A program made the translations under genes and the position numbers. Shown here piece after piece: positions 1 to 5,924 of a DNA stretch of 7,162 nt; the stretch's first letter is position 1; the number at the start of each line of letters is the position of its first letter. This DNA comes from Nitrospirota bacterium (GTDB lineage Bacteria; Nitrospirota; Nitrospiria; SBBL01; Manganitrophaceae). The DNA lies in contig JAHFEM010000089.1 of assembly GCA_023248505.1 (NCBI GenBank), forward strand, positions 1-7,162. The letters are read 5' to 3'. The notes under the pieces are model-generated. The model was not told where the DNA came from and ran no database searches. It saw nothing but the letters and a program-made list of their open reading frames with translations.

Positions 1-18
1 TCGCCCCCCTTCCGACCC

Positions 19-60
19 CCCTCGGCAAAGCCGACCTTCGCTTTGCGAAGGCGTCGAGGG
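19..60. repeat. Nested inverted repeats, three-way-junction-like
   Basis: An outer 6-bp pair (19-24 with 55-60) encloses two small hairpins. One is GGC-AAA-GCC around 24-32, which competes with the outer helix at one base. The other is a perfect 7-bp stem at 35-41/45-51 with a TTT loop. No T-run follows on either strand inside the window, so this is not a simple terminator. It lies in the path of the leftward transcript that carries the riboswitches, and could be leader structure or part of a REP-like palindromic element. Function unknown. Confidence 0.45.
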
Positions 61-77
61 CCGCCTCCCCCAACCAC

Positions 78-107
78 GGTCGGGCGAGGCATCTACCCCG
101 CCCGACC
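78..107 (-). repeat. 12-bp hairpin in the leftward leader
   Basis: Positions 78-89 pair with 96-107 around a 6-nt loop. In minus-strand RNA all 12 pairs form, one of them G.U (positions 87/98). In plus-strand RNA the same position is an A.C mismatch. That asymmetry suggests the structure acts in leftward transcripts. It shares the CCTCGCCC core with the hairpin at 129-149, so the two may be related REP-like units. There is no U-run, so it is not a canonical intrinsic terminator. Confidence 0.5.
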
Positions 108-128
108 TTTATAAGGTATTGCATTCAT

Positions 129-149
129 CCCCGCCCCAGAGGGGCGAGG
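129..149 (-). repeat. 9-bp hairpin in the leftward leader
   Basis: Positions 129-137 pair with 141-149 around a 3-nt loop. As with the hairpin at 78-107, the only non-Watson-Crick position is G.U in minus-strand RNA but A.C in plus-strand RNA. It begins about 20 nt after the T-run of the second riboswitch terminator. It may be a read-through leader structure or a REP-like palindrome. Confidence 0.5.
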
Positions 150-170
150 TATTCTGCAAAAACATTTTAT

Positions 171-205
171 AAAAAAAGCCGCCAAAGAAAATTCCTTTGG
201 CGGCT
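171..205 (-). terminator. Intrinsic terminator of riboswitch copy B
   Basis: A perfect 11-bp stem (177-187 with 195-205, loop 188-194) is followed on the minus strand by seven T (171-177). The ascending arm overlaps the 3' strand of the aptamer's P1 helix (203-206, and 194-198 for the P1 extension). Ligand-stabilised P1 and the terminator hairpin therefore cannot both form, which is the design of an ON switch. Confidence 0.88.
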
Positions 206-308
206 CGGCGGGCATGGCCGGATCGTCCTGAAGTTCTTTCAGAAAGGATCGGCTGTAGCCCCGTTGCTCTGCGTCCCCCCCTTTCGGGAAGTTTGCTCTG
301 AGCAAAGG
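194..308 (-). promoter_or_regulatory. GEMM-I cyclic-dinucleotide riboswitch, copy B (A20 variant)
   Basis: Read leftwards, the RNA shows the GEMM-I (c-di-GMP-I/cGAMP) landmarks in order. These are GCAAAC, a stem closed by a GAAA tetraloop, GGACGCAGAGC, then ACGGGGCUA with a tetraloop-receptor-like CUA...AUG pairing, and the closing P1 strand. P1 is GCUC (300-303) with GAGC (203-206), extended by CCUUU/AAAGG (304-308 with 194-198). The P3 arm is long, with about 35 nt of extra paired sequence between 211 and 255. The base before GCAAAC is A, equivalent to G20 of the Vc2 aptamer. Known GEMM-Ib members with A20 prefer 3',3'-cGAMP. It is the second of two tandem aptamers and controls a gene left of the window. 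Confidence 0.8.
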
Positions 309-385
309 TCAGATTGAAATATCCATTCCTATTCGTTCATCCATCCGCCGCGCACTCACGGCGGCGTCGTTCAGCGATCGCAAAT

Positions 386-420
386 AAAAAAAGCCGCCAA
401 AGAAATTCCCTTCGGCGGCT
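386..420 (-). terminator. Intrinsic terminator of riboswitch copy A
   Basis: An 11-bp stem (392-402 with 410-420, loop 403-409) is followed on the minus strand by seven T (386-392). One pair (399/413) is G.U in minus-strand RNA but A.C in plus-strand RNA, so the terminator is intact only leftwards. Its ascending arm overlaps the aptamer P1 3' strand (418-421), giving the same mutually exclusive arrangement as in copy B. Confidence 0.87.
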
Positions 421-496
421 CGGCGGGCATGGCCAGATGGCGTTAGCCCCGTTGCTCTGCGTCCTCCCCTTTCGGGAAGTTTGCTCTGAACAAAGG
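409..496 (-). promoter_or_regulatory. GEMM-I cyclic-dinucleotide riboswitch, copy A (A20 variant)
   Basis: This is the promoter-proximal aptamer of the tandem pair. It has the same core as copy B: GCAAAC, a GAAA-capped P2, GGACGCAGAGC, ACGGGGCUAA, and a short P3 (GCC-AUCU-GGC followed by CAUG). P1 is GUUC (488-491) with GAGC (418-421), where copy B has GCUC/GAGC; the C-to-U change keeps pairing through G.U. In P2 the copies differ by A versus G opposite U, again keeping a pair. The base preceding GCAAAC is A (position-20 equivalent), pointing to cGAMP rather than c-di-GMP preference. The aptamer begins about 35 nt after the predicted transcription start. I am sure of the family on motif grounds; ligand preference is inferred from one base. 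Confidence 0.8.
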
Positions 497-538
497 ATGA
501 ATGAATATCTCAATCACCTATGTGGTATGTCGCGCGAA

Positions 539-567
539 GTTATATCATCGCGGCATTTGAGTGTCAA
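539..567 (-). promoter_or_regulatory. Sigma70-type promoter of the riboswitch leader
   Basis: On the minus strand a perfect -35 TTGACA (567-562) is separated by exactly 17 bp from the -10 TATAAC (544-539). Transcription would start near 532 and reach the first aptamer about 35 nt later. A 5-bp inverted repeat, CGCGA (533-537) and TCGCG (548-552), flanks the -10 box and could be an operator. Confidence 0.78.
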
Positions 568-569
568 TC

Positions 570-580
570 GGTCACTGACC
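570..580. promoter_or_regulatory. Palindrome abutting the -35 box
   Basis: GGTCA-C-TGACC is a perfect inverted repeat ending 2 bp upstream of the -35 box of the leftward promoter. The position suits a transcription-factor half-site pair, but no family is recognisable from 11 bp and chance occurrence is possible. Confidence 0.3.
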
Positions 581-605
581 TTACGTGAGTGCGTGCGTAT
601 CCGGC

Positions 606-622
606 ATCACATGAAATGTGAT
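606..622. promoter_or_regulatory. 17-bp palindrome upstream of the leader promoter
   Basis: ATCACAT-GAA-ATGTGAT is a perfect 7-bp inverted repeat with a 3-bp spacer. It is centred about 80 bp upstream of the predicted leftward transcription start, a typical activator distance. The half-sites are in the opposite order to a CRP/FNR box (TGTGA...TCACA), so I do not assign it to that family. Confidence 0.4.
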
Positions 623-894
623 CCCAGGTTGCCGACGCGTTCGCATTCGCTCTCTGCGACCTCAAGCTCTTCATTATCAGGAGGAGAGAAATAATATATT
701 CATTCTTCTTTCCTAAACGCTTTTTCCGGCGACGATGAATGCTCCCGCCGCAAGCGGCGGAGAATGTGCAGATACAAATCGAGCACGAAGGACCTCCACT
801 CACATCGTGAAGCCACCTTCGACCCGAATGGAGAAACCTCTATTTGTAGGGTTCGCATGGCGAACGATGGACGGGGAAAGTTGGCTTTTAGGGG
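623..894. other. Intergenic stretch without a supported gene
   Basis: This is spacer between the two divergent promoters. Short open frames exist on both strands but lack ribosome-binding sites and family resemblance. It contains a GC hairpin at 745-760 (CCGCCGC-AA-GCGGCGG) and a 6-bp inverted repeat at 851-865 (GTTCGC-ATG-GCGAAC) preceded by TTGTAGG. The latter resembles REP-type palindromes, but only one copy is visible here. Confidence 0.5.
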
Positions 895-923
895 TGTCAA
901 ACGGGGGGGAACTATGTTATGAT
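895..923 (+). promoter_or_regulatory. Candidate extended -10 promoter for nfuA
   Basis: An extended -10 element, TG-T-TATGAT (915-923), lies 59 bp before the nfuA start codon. The hexamer 17 bp upstream (TGTCAA, 895-900) matches the -35 consensus poorly, as is common for extended -10 promoters. It would produce a leader of about 50 nt carrying the AAGGAGGAG ribosome-binding site. Confidence 0.45.
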
Positions 924-982
924 CGGTCTCAGCGATGCGTTCCGGATTTATTCGGGGCATTCAAGGAGGAGATCGATTCAAA

Positions 983-1600
983 ATGATTCAGATAACCGAG
1001 ATTGCCAGAAAAAGAATCGCCGTTCTGAAACAAGATCAGGAAACCAATCACGGGAAGAAGGTCGAGGGACTCCGGCTGGTGGTCAAATCGATGTCTCCCA
1101 GTCCCGAGTATGCCCTGGCCTTTGTTGAACAGGGAAAAAACGATAAAAACGATACGGTGGTCGAGGTCGACGGAATTAAGTTATTTATGGAATCGCGCCA
1201 CGCGAACCTCCTCGAAGATGTCAAGATCGACTTCATCACCGGTCTCCAGCAGACCGGCTTTAAAGTCGAGAATCCCAAGGTCATCGAATCGAAACCGGCC
1301 GTCCCTTCGGCCACCCCCAATCTGGAGAGCCCCCACGCGAAAGCGGTCCAGCAGGTTCTCGACACGGAGATCAACCCGGCCGTGGCAGGGCACGGCGGGT
1401 ATATCACCTTGGTCGATGTGAAGGATGAAATCGTCTACATCCGGCTGGGAGGGGGATGTCAAGGGTGTGGAATGGCCGACGTGACCATGAAGCAAGGGGT
1501 CATTGTTGCAATTAAGAAAGCGATCCCCGAAATCAAAGACGTTCTCGATGTCACCGATCATGCCGGTGGGAACAATCCTTATTTCACCCCCGGGAAGTAA
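983..1600 (+). CDS. nfuA: NfuA-type Fe-S cluster carrier protein
   Basis: This 205-aa protein has the two-domain layout of NfuA (191 aa in E. coli). Residues 1 to about 95 form an A-type (IscA/HesB-like) domain without any cysteine, as in NfuA, where this domain is degenerate and serves target binding. A Pro/Ser-rich linker (about 96-115) follows. The NifU C-terminal domain (about 116-192) carries the cluster-binding Cys159-x-x-Cys162 in GGGCQGCG. NfuA dimers bind a 4Fe-4S cluster through these cysteines and deliver it to apoproteins in the cytosol. The ATG at 983 is preferred over the in-frame ATG at 935 because AAGGAGGAG (963-971) lies before it, while 935 has no ribosome-binding site. The ATP-grasp gene follows after 149 bp without a terminator, so co-transcription is possible. 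Confidence 0.9.
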   Translation: MIQITEIARKRIAVLKQDQETNHGKKVEGLRLVVKSMSPSPEYALAFVEQGKNDKNDTVVEVDGIKLFMESRHANLLEDVKIDFITGLQQTGFKVENPKVIESKPAVPSATPNLESPHAKAVQQVLDTEINPAVAGHGGYITLVDVKDEIVYIRLGGGCQGCGMADVTMKQGVIVAIKKAIPEIKDVLDVTDHAGGNNPYFTPGK

Positions 1601-1749
1601 CCGCTCCCTCCTCGGAAGTCTCATCGCATCCAAAATCGACGGGAAGGGGGAGGCGCTCCTCTCCGGCCGGATCAAGAGACCGACCCTACTCTTTTTCGCC
1701 GGATCAAGGATACGCCTTCGGCCTCCTTTCGGATCACCCGGAGCATCCC

Positions 1750-3006
1750 ATGAAGCGCCTTCTCCTTCTCCTCCCGAGCACCTCGTATCGCGCAGCCGAT
1801 TTTCTCGATGCTGCGGAGCGCCTCGGCATCGAGGTCGTCGTCGGATCGAATGAGCGGCAGGCTCTCGAATCGGTCGTTCCCGGAAAAACGATCACCCTCG
1901 ACTTTACCGATCTGAAGGAGTCCGCCGAAAGGGCCGTCGCGTTCGCCAAGGACTCCCCCCTGGACGCCGTGGTGTCGGCCGATGAGGATGCCATTGTCCT
2001 CGCCGCGATGATCTCGGAAGCGCTCTCGCTCCCTCACAATCCGGTCTCGGCGGCCGCCGCCGCAAAGGACAAGCATCGCCTCCGAGAAATCTTGACCGCC
2101 GCCTCGGTCCCGACCCCTCCCTCTCAGATATTTTCGATCGACGATCCCCCGGAAACCCTTTCTCAAAAGGTCGTCTATCCCTGTGTTTTGAAACCGACGT
2201 TTCTCTCCGCCAGCCGCGGCGTGATCCGGGCGAATCATCCCGATGAGTTTGTGGCCGCCTTCTACCGGTTGGGTCGAATTCTAAAGGAGCCGGAGGTGAA
2301 ACACCTCGGCGGGACAGCCGCGAAGCAGATCTTGGTCGAGGATTTTATTCCCGGGAAGGAGGTCGCTTTAGAAGGCCTCCTCCAGAATGGATATCTCTCG
2401 ATCCTGGCCCTCTTTGATAAACCCGACCCGCTCGACGGCCCCTTCTTTGAGGAAACGATTTATGTCACCCCGTCGCGTCTCCCCGCCTCCGTTCAAGAGG
2501 CGATTTCCGAATGCACCGGCCGGGCCGCGGCCGCGCTTGGATTGAAAGAAGGACCGATCCACGCCGAGCTTCGGGTGAACGAACGGGGCCCCTTGATCAT
2601 CGAGCTGGCGGCCCGATCGATCGGCGGAATCTGTTCGCGCGCCCTTCGATTCGGCGTCGGCCTCACCCTGGAAGAGATCATCCTTCGCCATGCCCTCGGC
2701 CTGCCGATCGAATCGCTCGAACGTGAACGGCCCGCCGCCGGCGTGATGATGATTCCGATCCCGGCCGCGGGAATTCTGACCGGCTATCAAGGAGTGGAAG
2801 AGGCGAAAAAAGTGCCGGGAATCGAGGATGTGAAGATCATGATCCACCGCAGACAAAAAATCATTCCCCTCCCCGAGGGAAGACGCTACCTCGGCTTCAT
2901 CTTCGCCCGCGCCCCCCGCCCCGAAGAGGCCGAATCGGCCCTCCGGGAAGCCCACCGAAAACTAAAATTTGAGATCGCGCCGTTTAAATTGAAAAGTGAG
3001 GAGTGA
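1750..3006 (+). CDS. ATP-grasp carboxylate-amine ligase-like protein
   Basis: This 418-aa protein resembles ATP-grasp enzymes of the L-amino-acid ligase/BacD-like group, which activate a carboxylate with ATP and join it to an amine. Residues 1 to about 100 form an N-terminal Rossmann-like segment (LLLLPS, then SADED). ATP-grasp signatures follow: KDKHRLREIL and VPTP near 106-123, VLKPTFLSASRGV at 146-158 with Lys148 and the flexible loop, and ILVEDFIPGKEVALEG around 194-209. HAELRVNERGPLIIELAARSIGG follows in two parts (about 271-293), where Glu273, Glu285 and Arg289 fit the metal and phosphate site. Residues about 328-410 resemble the C-terminal LAL_C2-type domain. Substrates cannot be told from sequence. 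The ATG at 1750 has only a weak GGAG upstream, but no better start exists. It may share the nfuA transcript; the next gene is convergent. Confidence 0.82.
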   Translation: MKRLLLLLPSTSYRAADFLDAAERLGIEVVVGSNERQALESVVPGKTITLDFTDLKESAERAVAFAKDSPLDAVVSADEDAIVLAAMISEALSLPHNPVSAAAAAKDKHRLREILTAASVPTPPSQIFSIDDPPETLSQKVVYPCVLKPTFLSASRGVIRANHPDEFVAAFYRLGRILKEPEVKHLGGTAAKQILVEDFIPGKEVALEGLLQNGYLSILALFDKPDPLDGPFFEETIYVTPSRLPASVQEAISECTGRAAAALGLKEGPIHAELRVNERGPLIIELAARSIGGICSRALRFGVGLTLEEIILRHALGLPIESLERERPAAGVMMIPIPAAGILTGYQGVEEAKKVPGIEDVKIMIHRRQKIIPLPEGRRYLGFIFARAPRPEEAESALREAHRKLKFEIAPFKLKSEE

Positions 3007-3151
3007 GCCGCAAAGGCGCGCCCGGTGGGAAGATCGGAAACGGTCAGGCTTTCCGGCGCCGGCCCCGCAGGACATAGAGGGCTTGGGGCAGCGCCTCATT
3101 CCAATCTGATTTCATTTATCAATGAAGAGAGAGAGAAGAGAGCCCTTGCGC

Positions 3152-3844
3152 CTAGATCAAATATCGCAGACCGAGGGAGACCGGCACCGCCCGAAAAGAC
3201 TTTCCGGCCTGATCGGGAATGCCATGATCTTCATACCGAGCCTCGAAGAAGAAGATAAAGCGCGTATAGGTCAACACGTCGGCCCCGACCCCCACCGAGA
3301 AAGCAACCTCCCGGCTCCGGTCCGCGACAGAATCGCCGTTAAAAGCAGCGCCGTTAAATTGGGTGAGGCCGATATCGGCCCGCAAATAAGGATTCACCCC
3401 AGCCGATTTCTGCGGAAGGAGCATGCCTAAAAGGTATCCCTTCACCCCCACATAGAGCGAAAGAAGTTTCTGGTCGTTGAATTTCCCCGTGAAGGCTCCA
3501 AACGGCATTTCAAGGGAGACCTCTTTTCCCTTGTAGCGATGGGAGGCCACCCCGCCATAGAGGGCCAGGCGCGGCGTGGCCCGATAGGCGACCTCAAACG
3601 CGCCTCCCACGCCAGGGTCATAAAGGTCCGACCACTTTACCCCCGCCTCTTCCTCCCCGACCGGGAGGCTGTAGCGAAACGCCGCCGAAAGATCGAACTT
3701 CTTCGGCGACTCTTCGGCCAGGGCCGGCGCCGGGGGAAGCAAAAGCAAAAACGCGAGCAAGAGAAAAAAGCCGGCCGCACCAAGCCGCAAACGCCGGTCC
3801 TGAAATCCCCTCGCACGCGTTCGACCCGATACCCCCTGCCTCAT
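3152..3844 (-). CDS. Outer-membrane beta-barrel protein
   Basis: This 230-aa precursor has a long Arg-rich n-region (about residues 4-21), a strongly hydrophobic core (GFFLLLAFLLLL) and a signal peptidase I site after ALA (residue 43). The mature protein of about 187 aa shows alternating amphipathic strands with Tyr/Phe/Arg girdles, for example ALYGGVASHRY, LSLYVGVKGYL, FFFEARYED and a terminal VSLGLRYLI. That size suits an eight-stranded OmpA/OmpW-like barrel. It ends in Ile rather than the usual aromatic residue. I chose the ATG at 3844 because GGAGG lies 4 nt upstream and the signal peptide follows. Longer in-frame starts (3865, 3991) would put an extra hydrophobic run ahead of it. No specific function can be assigned; it may be a structural barrel or small porin. 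Confidence 0.72.
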   Translation of the reverse strand: MRQGVSGRTRARGFQDRRLRLGAAGFFLLLAFLLLLPPAPALAEESPKKFDLSAAFRYSLPVGEEEAGVKWSDLYDPGVGGAFEVAYRATPRLALYGGVASHRYKGKEVSLEMPFGAFTGKFNDQKLLSLYVGVKGYLLGMLLPQKSAGVNPYLRADIGLTQFNGAAFNGDSVADRSREVAFSVGVGADVLTYTRFIFFFEARYEDHGIPDQAGKSFRAVPVSLGLRYLI

Positions 3845-4158
3845 GGCCCCTCCAACATGAATCATTTCAGGTAAGCACAGCCATAAGATGAAAATCAAGA
3901 CGAAAGTCGGTTTGGGAACGGGAGGCGCGGGACGATCGCGGAATGCGGGTTGAAAACAGAGACCGGGCCACGGCAGTCCGTTCGACGACACCGGTCCGCT
4001 TTTCAGAACGGGGTGAACGAATCGGATTTTTTCGGAGAGGGGAAGGTTTTCATGAGTGGGCTGAGGGTGTCTTCGTCGCGGTCCATCCTTCCGTCCGCCG
4101 GGCCGTCCGCCGGGCGCTCCAAATCGCCCGGCGGGAACCTTCGCTTAAACCGGCGAAC
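3845..4158. other. Gap between WD40 and barrel genes
   Basis: This 314-bp stretch has no supported gene. It contains the GC-rich palindrome at 4107-4134 just downstream of the WD40 gene and the ribosome-binding site of the barrel gene. I found no convincing sigma70 promoter for the barrel gene on the minus strand; TTGATT near 3895 has no good -10 partner. The barrel gene may be read from upstream or use an unusual promoter. Confidence 0.5.
4093..4134. repeat. GC-rich palindrome with tandem 12-mer, 3' of WD40 gene
   Basis: CCGCCGGGCG (4107-4116) and its exact reverse complement (4125-4134) flank an 8-nt loop. The left arm is part of a tandem duplication of GTCCGCCGGGC(C/G) (4093-4104 and 4105-4116). 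It lies 25 bp past the WD40 stop codon. The stem is very stable but no T-run follows on the minus strand, so it may protect a 3' end or aid factor-dependent termination rather than act as an intrinsic terminator. Confidence 0.55.
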
Positions 4159-5250
4159 TTATCCCGCCCCTTCTTCGGAACCGCTCTGGACCGGTCCGAA
4201 CGTGCGAATCTCACGGCCTGTTTGGATCTCCCAGAGGTGAACCACGTTGCCCCGGCCCCCCAAAGCGAGGGACCTGAAGGCAACCGTTCGGACAAACTTC
4301 CCGCTGACTTTGAAGAGAGAGATCTTCTTGCCGGTCGCAACTTCCCGAACGTGGACCTCTCCGAGGCTATCGCCGGTCGCAATCAGCCGATTGTCCGGGC
4401 TGAGGGCGGCGGCCCAAACGGAATCTTGATGGGATCCCTCCAATATCGAAACCTGCTTTCCGGACTTCGTCTCCCAGAAACCGATGGAGCCGTCGATACT
4501 CACCGAGATAATCCTTCCTCCATCGGGGCTGAACGCAACAAACTCGACCATCCGGTTTACATCGAACGTCTTGACTTTGACCGCCGTCTCCTGGTCCCAG
4601 AGCCGAACCGTTCCGTCGATGCTTCCCGAGGCGATATAGCGCCCGTCGGGGGAGAGCGCCAGCGACTCGATATTATTCAGGTGCCCCCTCAACACGCTGA
4701 TTTCCCGCCCCGTCTCCCAGACGCGGACGGTATGATCATGGCCCCCGGAGACGATGAACCGGCCGTTCGGTGTAAAAGAAATGGAGCGGATGCCGTGCTC
4801 GTGCCCCCGAAAGATTTTGATCTGCGCGCCGGTCTCTTTTTCCCAAAGGCGGAGGGTCCGATCGCCCTGGCCGGAGAGAATCTGCTTTCCATCGGGACTG
4901 AAGGCGACCGCGACGACAAAACGGGAAATCCAATCGGAGACGTTCGGATCGCGGATGACTTTAAATTTTCGGACCCGTCGGCCGGTGTGAACCTCCCAAA
5001 GAAAAAGATCGAGCTCACCTCCTCCGGAGACAAGGTACCGGCCGTCGGGACTAAAGGCGACGGAGAAAATCCCATCATGCTGGCGCTTGGGGAGGGCTCG
5101 CTCGGAGCTCCGTCCGCCTCCCAGTGCCGCCGGAAGCGGAACGGGCTTCTCGCGCGCGGCAACGACGAAGTCCGAATCGGACGGGATAGCGCAGCCGACC
5201 AGGAGGAACAAAAGAAGGAGCGTGGGCGTGAGAGAGATGAATCGCTTCAA
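4159..5250 (-). CDS. WD40-repeat lipoprotein (seven-bladed propeller)
   Basis: Read from TTG at 5250, this is a 363-aa protein starting with a compact lipoprotein signal (KRFISL, a Leu-rich core, then LLVGC) with the lipidated Cys at residue 20. It should be exported and anchored in a membrane, facing the periplasm or cell surface. After a short linker there are seven WD40 units at about 57-96, 111-148, 149-188, 189-229, 230-271, 272-313 and 314-351. They carry repeated FSPDG and LW(D/E) motifs. Seven units make one complete beta-propeller, normally a protein-binding platform. The last unit is degenerate, lacking the SPDG motif. The TTG start is chosen because GGAGGG (5259-5264) lies 8 nt upstream and it gives a normal signal peptide; a start at 5364 would overlap the rhodanese gene. 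It lies 37 bp behind the rhodanese gene, probably in one operon. Confidence 0.88.
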   Translation of the reverse strand: MKRFISLTPTLLLLFLLVGCAIPSDSDFVVAAREKPVPLPAALGGGRSSERALPKRQHDGIFSVAFSPDGRYLVSGGGELDLFLWEVHTGRRVRKFKVIRDPNVSDWISRFVVAVAFSPDGKQILSGQGDRTLRLWEKETGAQIKIFRGHEHGIRSISFTPNGRFIVSGGHDHTVRVWETGREISVLRGHLNNIESLALSPDGRYIASGSIDGTVRLWDQETAVKVKTFDVNRMVEFVAFSPDGGRIISVSIDGSIGFWETKSGKQVSILEGSHQDSVWAAALSPDNRLIATGDSLGEVHVREVATGKKISLFKVSGKFVRTVAFRSLALGGRGNVVHLWEIQTGREIRTFGPVQSGSEEGAG

Positions 5251-5287
5251 TGCAGTGACCCTCCATGCGCGTCGCCGTCTGAAAGAT

Positions 5288-5683
5288 CTATGTGCCGGAA
5301 CGATCGGCCCTCTCCCCCCTCGCCATCGGATAGCCCGCCGCCCGCCACGCCTTGATCCCCCCATCCATCGATGTCACATTCGTATACCCCATCCGCTGCA
5401 AATGATCGGCAGAGAGGGCCGACCGAAAACCGCCCCCGCAGTAGAGAACAATTTCGGCATTCTGATCCGGGATCATCTCTTCGATGTCTCGCTCCAAAAT
5501 TCCACGCCCGAGGTGTTTTGCCCCGGCGGCATGGTCTTTTTCCCACTCATGATCTTCCCGCACGTCGATGAAGTGGACCGGCTTCCCCGAATCCAACATC
5601 GCCTTCACCTCGGCCACCGTGCGCTCTTTAATTCGCTTCTTGGCCTCTTCGACCAACTTGAGAAAACCAGGATTGTGCGCCAT
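5288..5683 (-). CDS. Single-domain rhodanese-like sulfurtransferase
   Basis: This 131-aa protein comprises one rhodanese domain (about residues 20-120). It contains the CH2A-like FIDVRE motif (38-43), EWEKDHAAGAKHLGRG (46-61) and the active-site loop CGGGFRS with catalytic Cys82 and Arg87. The C-terminal DGGIKAWRAAGYP (107-119) is typical of the family. These proteins carry a persulfide on the loop cysteine and pass sulfur to acceptors; a six-residue loop favours sulfur over arsenate or phosphate substrates. There is no signal peptide, so it should act in the cytosol. The ATG at 5683 has GAGGAG 7 nt upstream, and a good promoter lies about 50 bp further up. The short polar tail after residue 120 is dispensable-looking. 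Confidence 0.92.
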   Translation of the reverse strand: MAHNPGFLKLVEEAKKRIKERTVAEVKAMLDSGKPVHFIDVREDHEWEKDHAAGAKHLGRGILERDIEEMIPDQNAEIVLYCGGGFRSALSADHLQRMGYTNVTSMDGGIKAWRAAGYPMARGERADRSGT

Positions 5684-5731
5684 ACGCGACTCCTCAGGCC
5701 CGCATCCGAATTTTTTTCAGACGACCCCCGT

Positions 5732-5760
5732 ATCATAGGTAAACAACCGGTCAAAGTCAA
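5732..5760 (-). promoter_or_regulatory. Sigma70-type promoter of the rhodanese-WD40 operon
   Basis: On the minus strand TTGACT (5760-5755) and TATGAT (5737-5732) are spaced by exactly 17 bp. The predicted start near 5725 gives a leader of about 40 nt before the rhodanese ATG. Confidence 0.75.
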
Positions 5761-5861
5761 TTTTGGGATGGAACGTTGAGGGGGCGGAATGCGGGGTTGG
5801 GGAGGTCGCTGGGGGGAGCGGAAGAAAATCTGGGAAAGAACAGCCCCCTGCAAACACCCTC

Positions 5862-5894
5862 AAAATAAAAGGGGCTCCGTTTCCGGAGCCCCTT
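5862..5894 (-). terminator. Intrinsic terminator of the helical-repeat gene
   Basis: A 9-bp GC-rich stem (5871-5879 with 5884-5892, loop TTTC), extended by two A-T pairs, is followed on the minus strand by TTTTATTTT. It lies about 30 bp after the stop codon at 5925 and separates that gene from the rhodanese promoter. Confidence 0.88.
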
Positions 5895-5924
5895 CCATCC
5901 ATCTAAATTTACTTCGCTCAGGTA

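Noticed and set aside
171..496. The two similar blocks as a CRISPR array or insertion-sequence remnant
   Set aside because: There are only two copies of about 100 nt with unequal internal length, a full riboswitch core and terminators. There is no spacer structure, transposase or target duplication.
606..622. CRP/FNR binding site
   Set aside because: The half-sites run TCACA...TGTGA, the reverse of the CRP arrangement, with the wrong spacing.
314..694. 126-codon open frame on the plus strand
   Set aside because: It runs through both a riboswitch and its terminator in antisense, has no ribosome-binding site and looks like non-coding sequence.
1666..1708. 11-bp direct repeat GCCGGATCAAG (1666-1676, 1698-1708) between nfuA and the ATP-grasp gene
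   Set aside because: It is short, in GC-rich spacer and has no dyad or promoter context; chance is likely.
3007..3151. Terminator between the convergent ATP-grasp and barrel genes
   Set aside because: GC-rich inverted patches exist, but none is followed by a T-run on either strand.
3943..5355. 470-codon open frame on the plus strand
   Set aside because: It is antisense to the WD40 gene, whose repeats, lipobox and ribosome-binding site are unmistakable. The plus-strand translation is charged, low in complexity and family-less: a codon-bias shadow.
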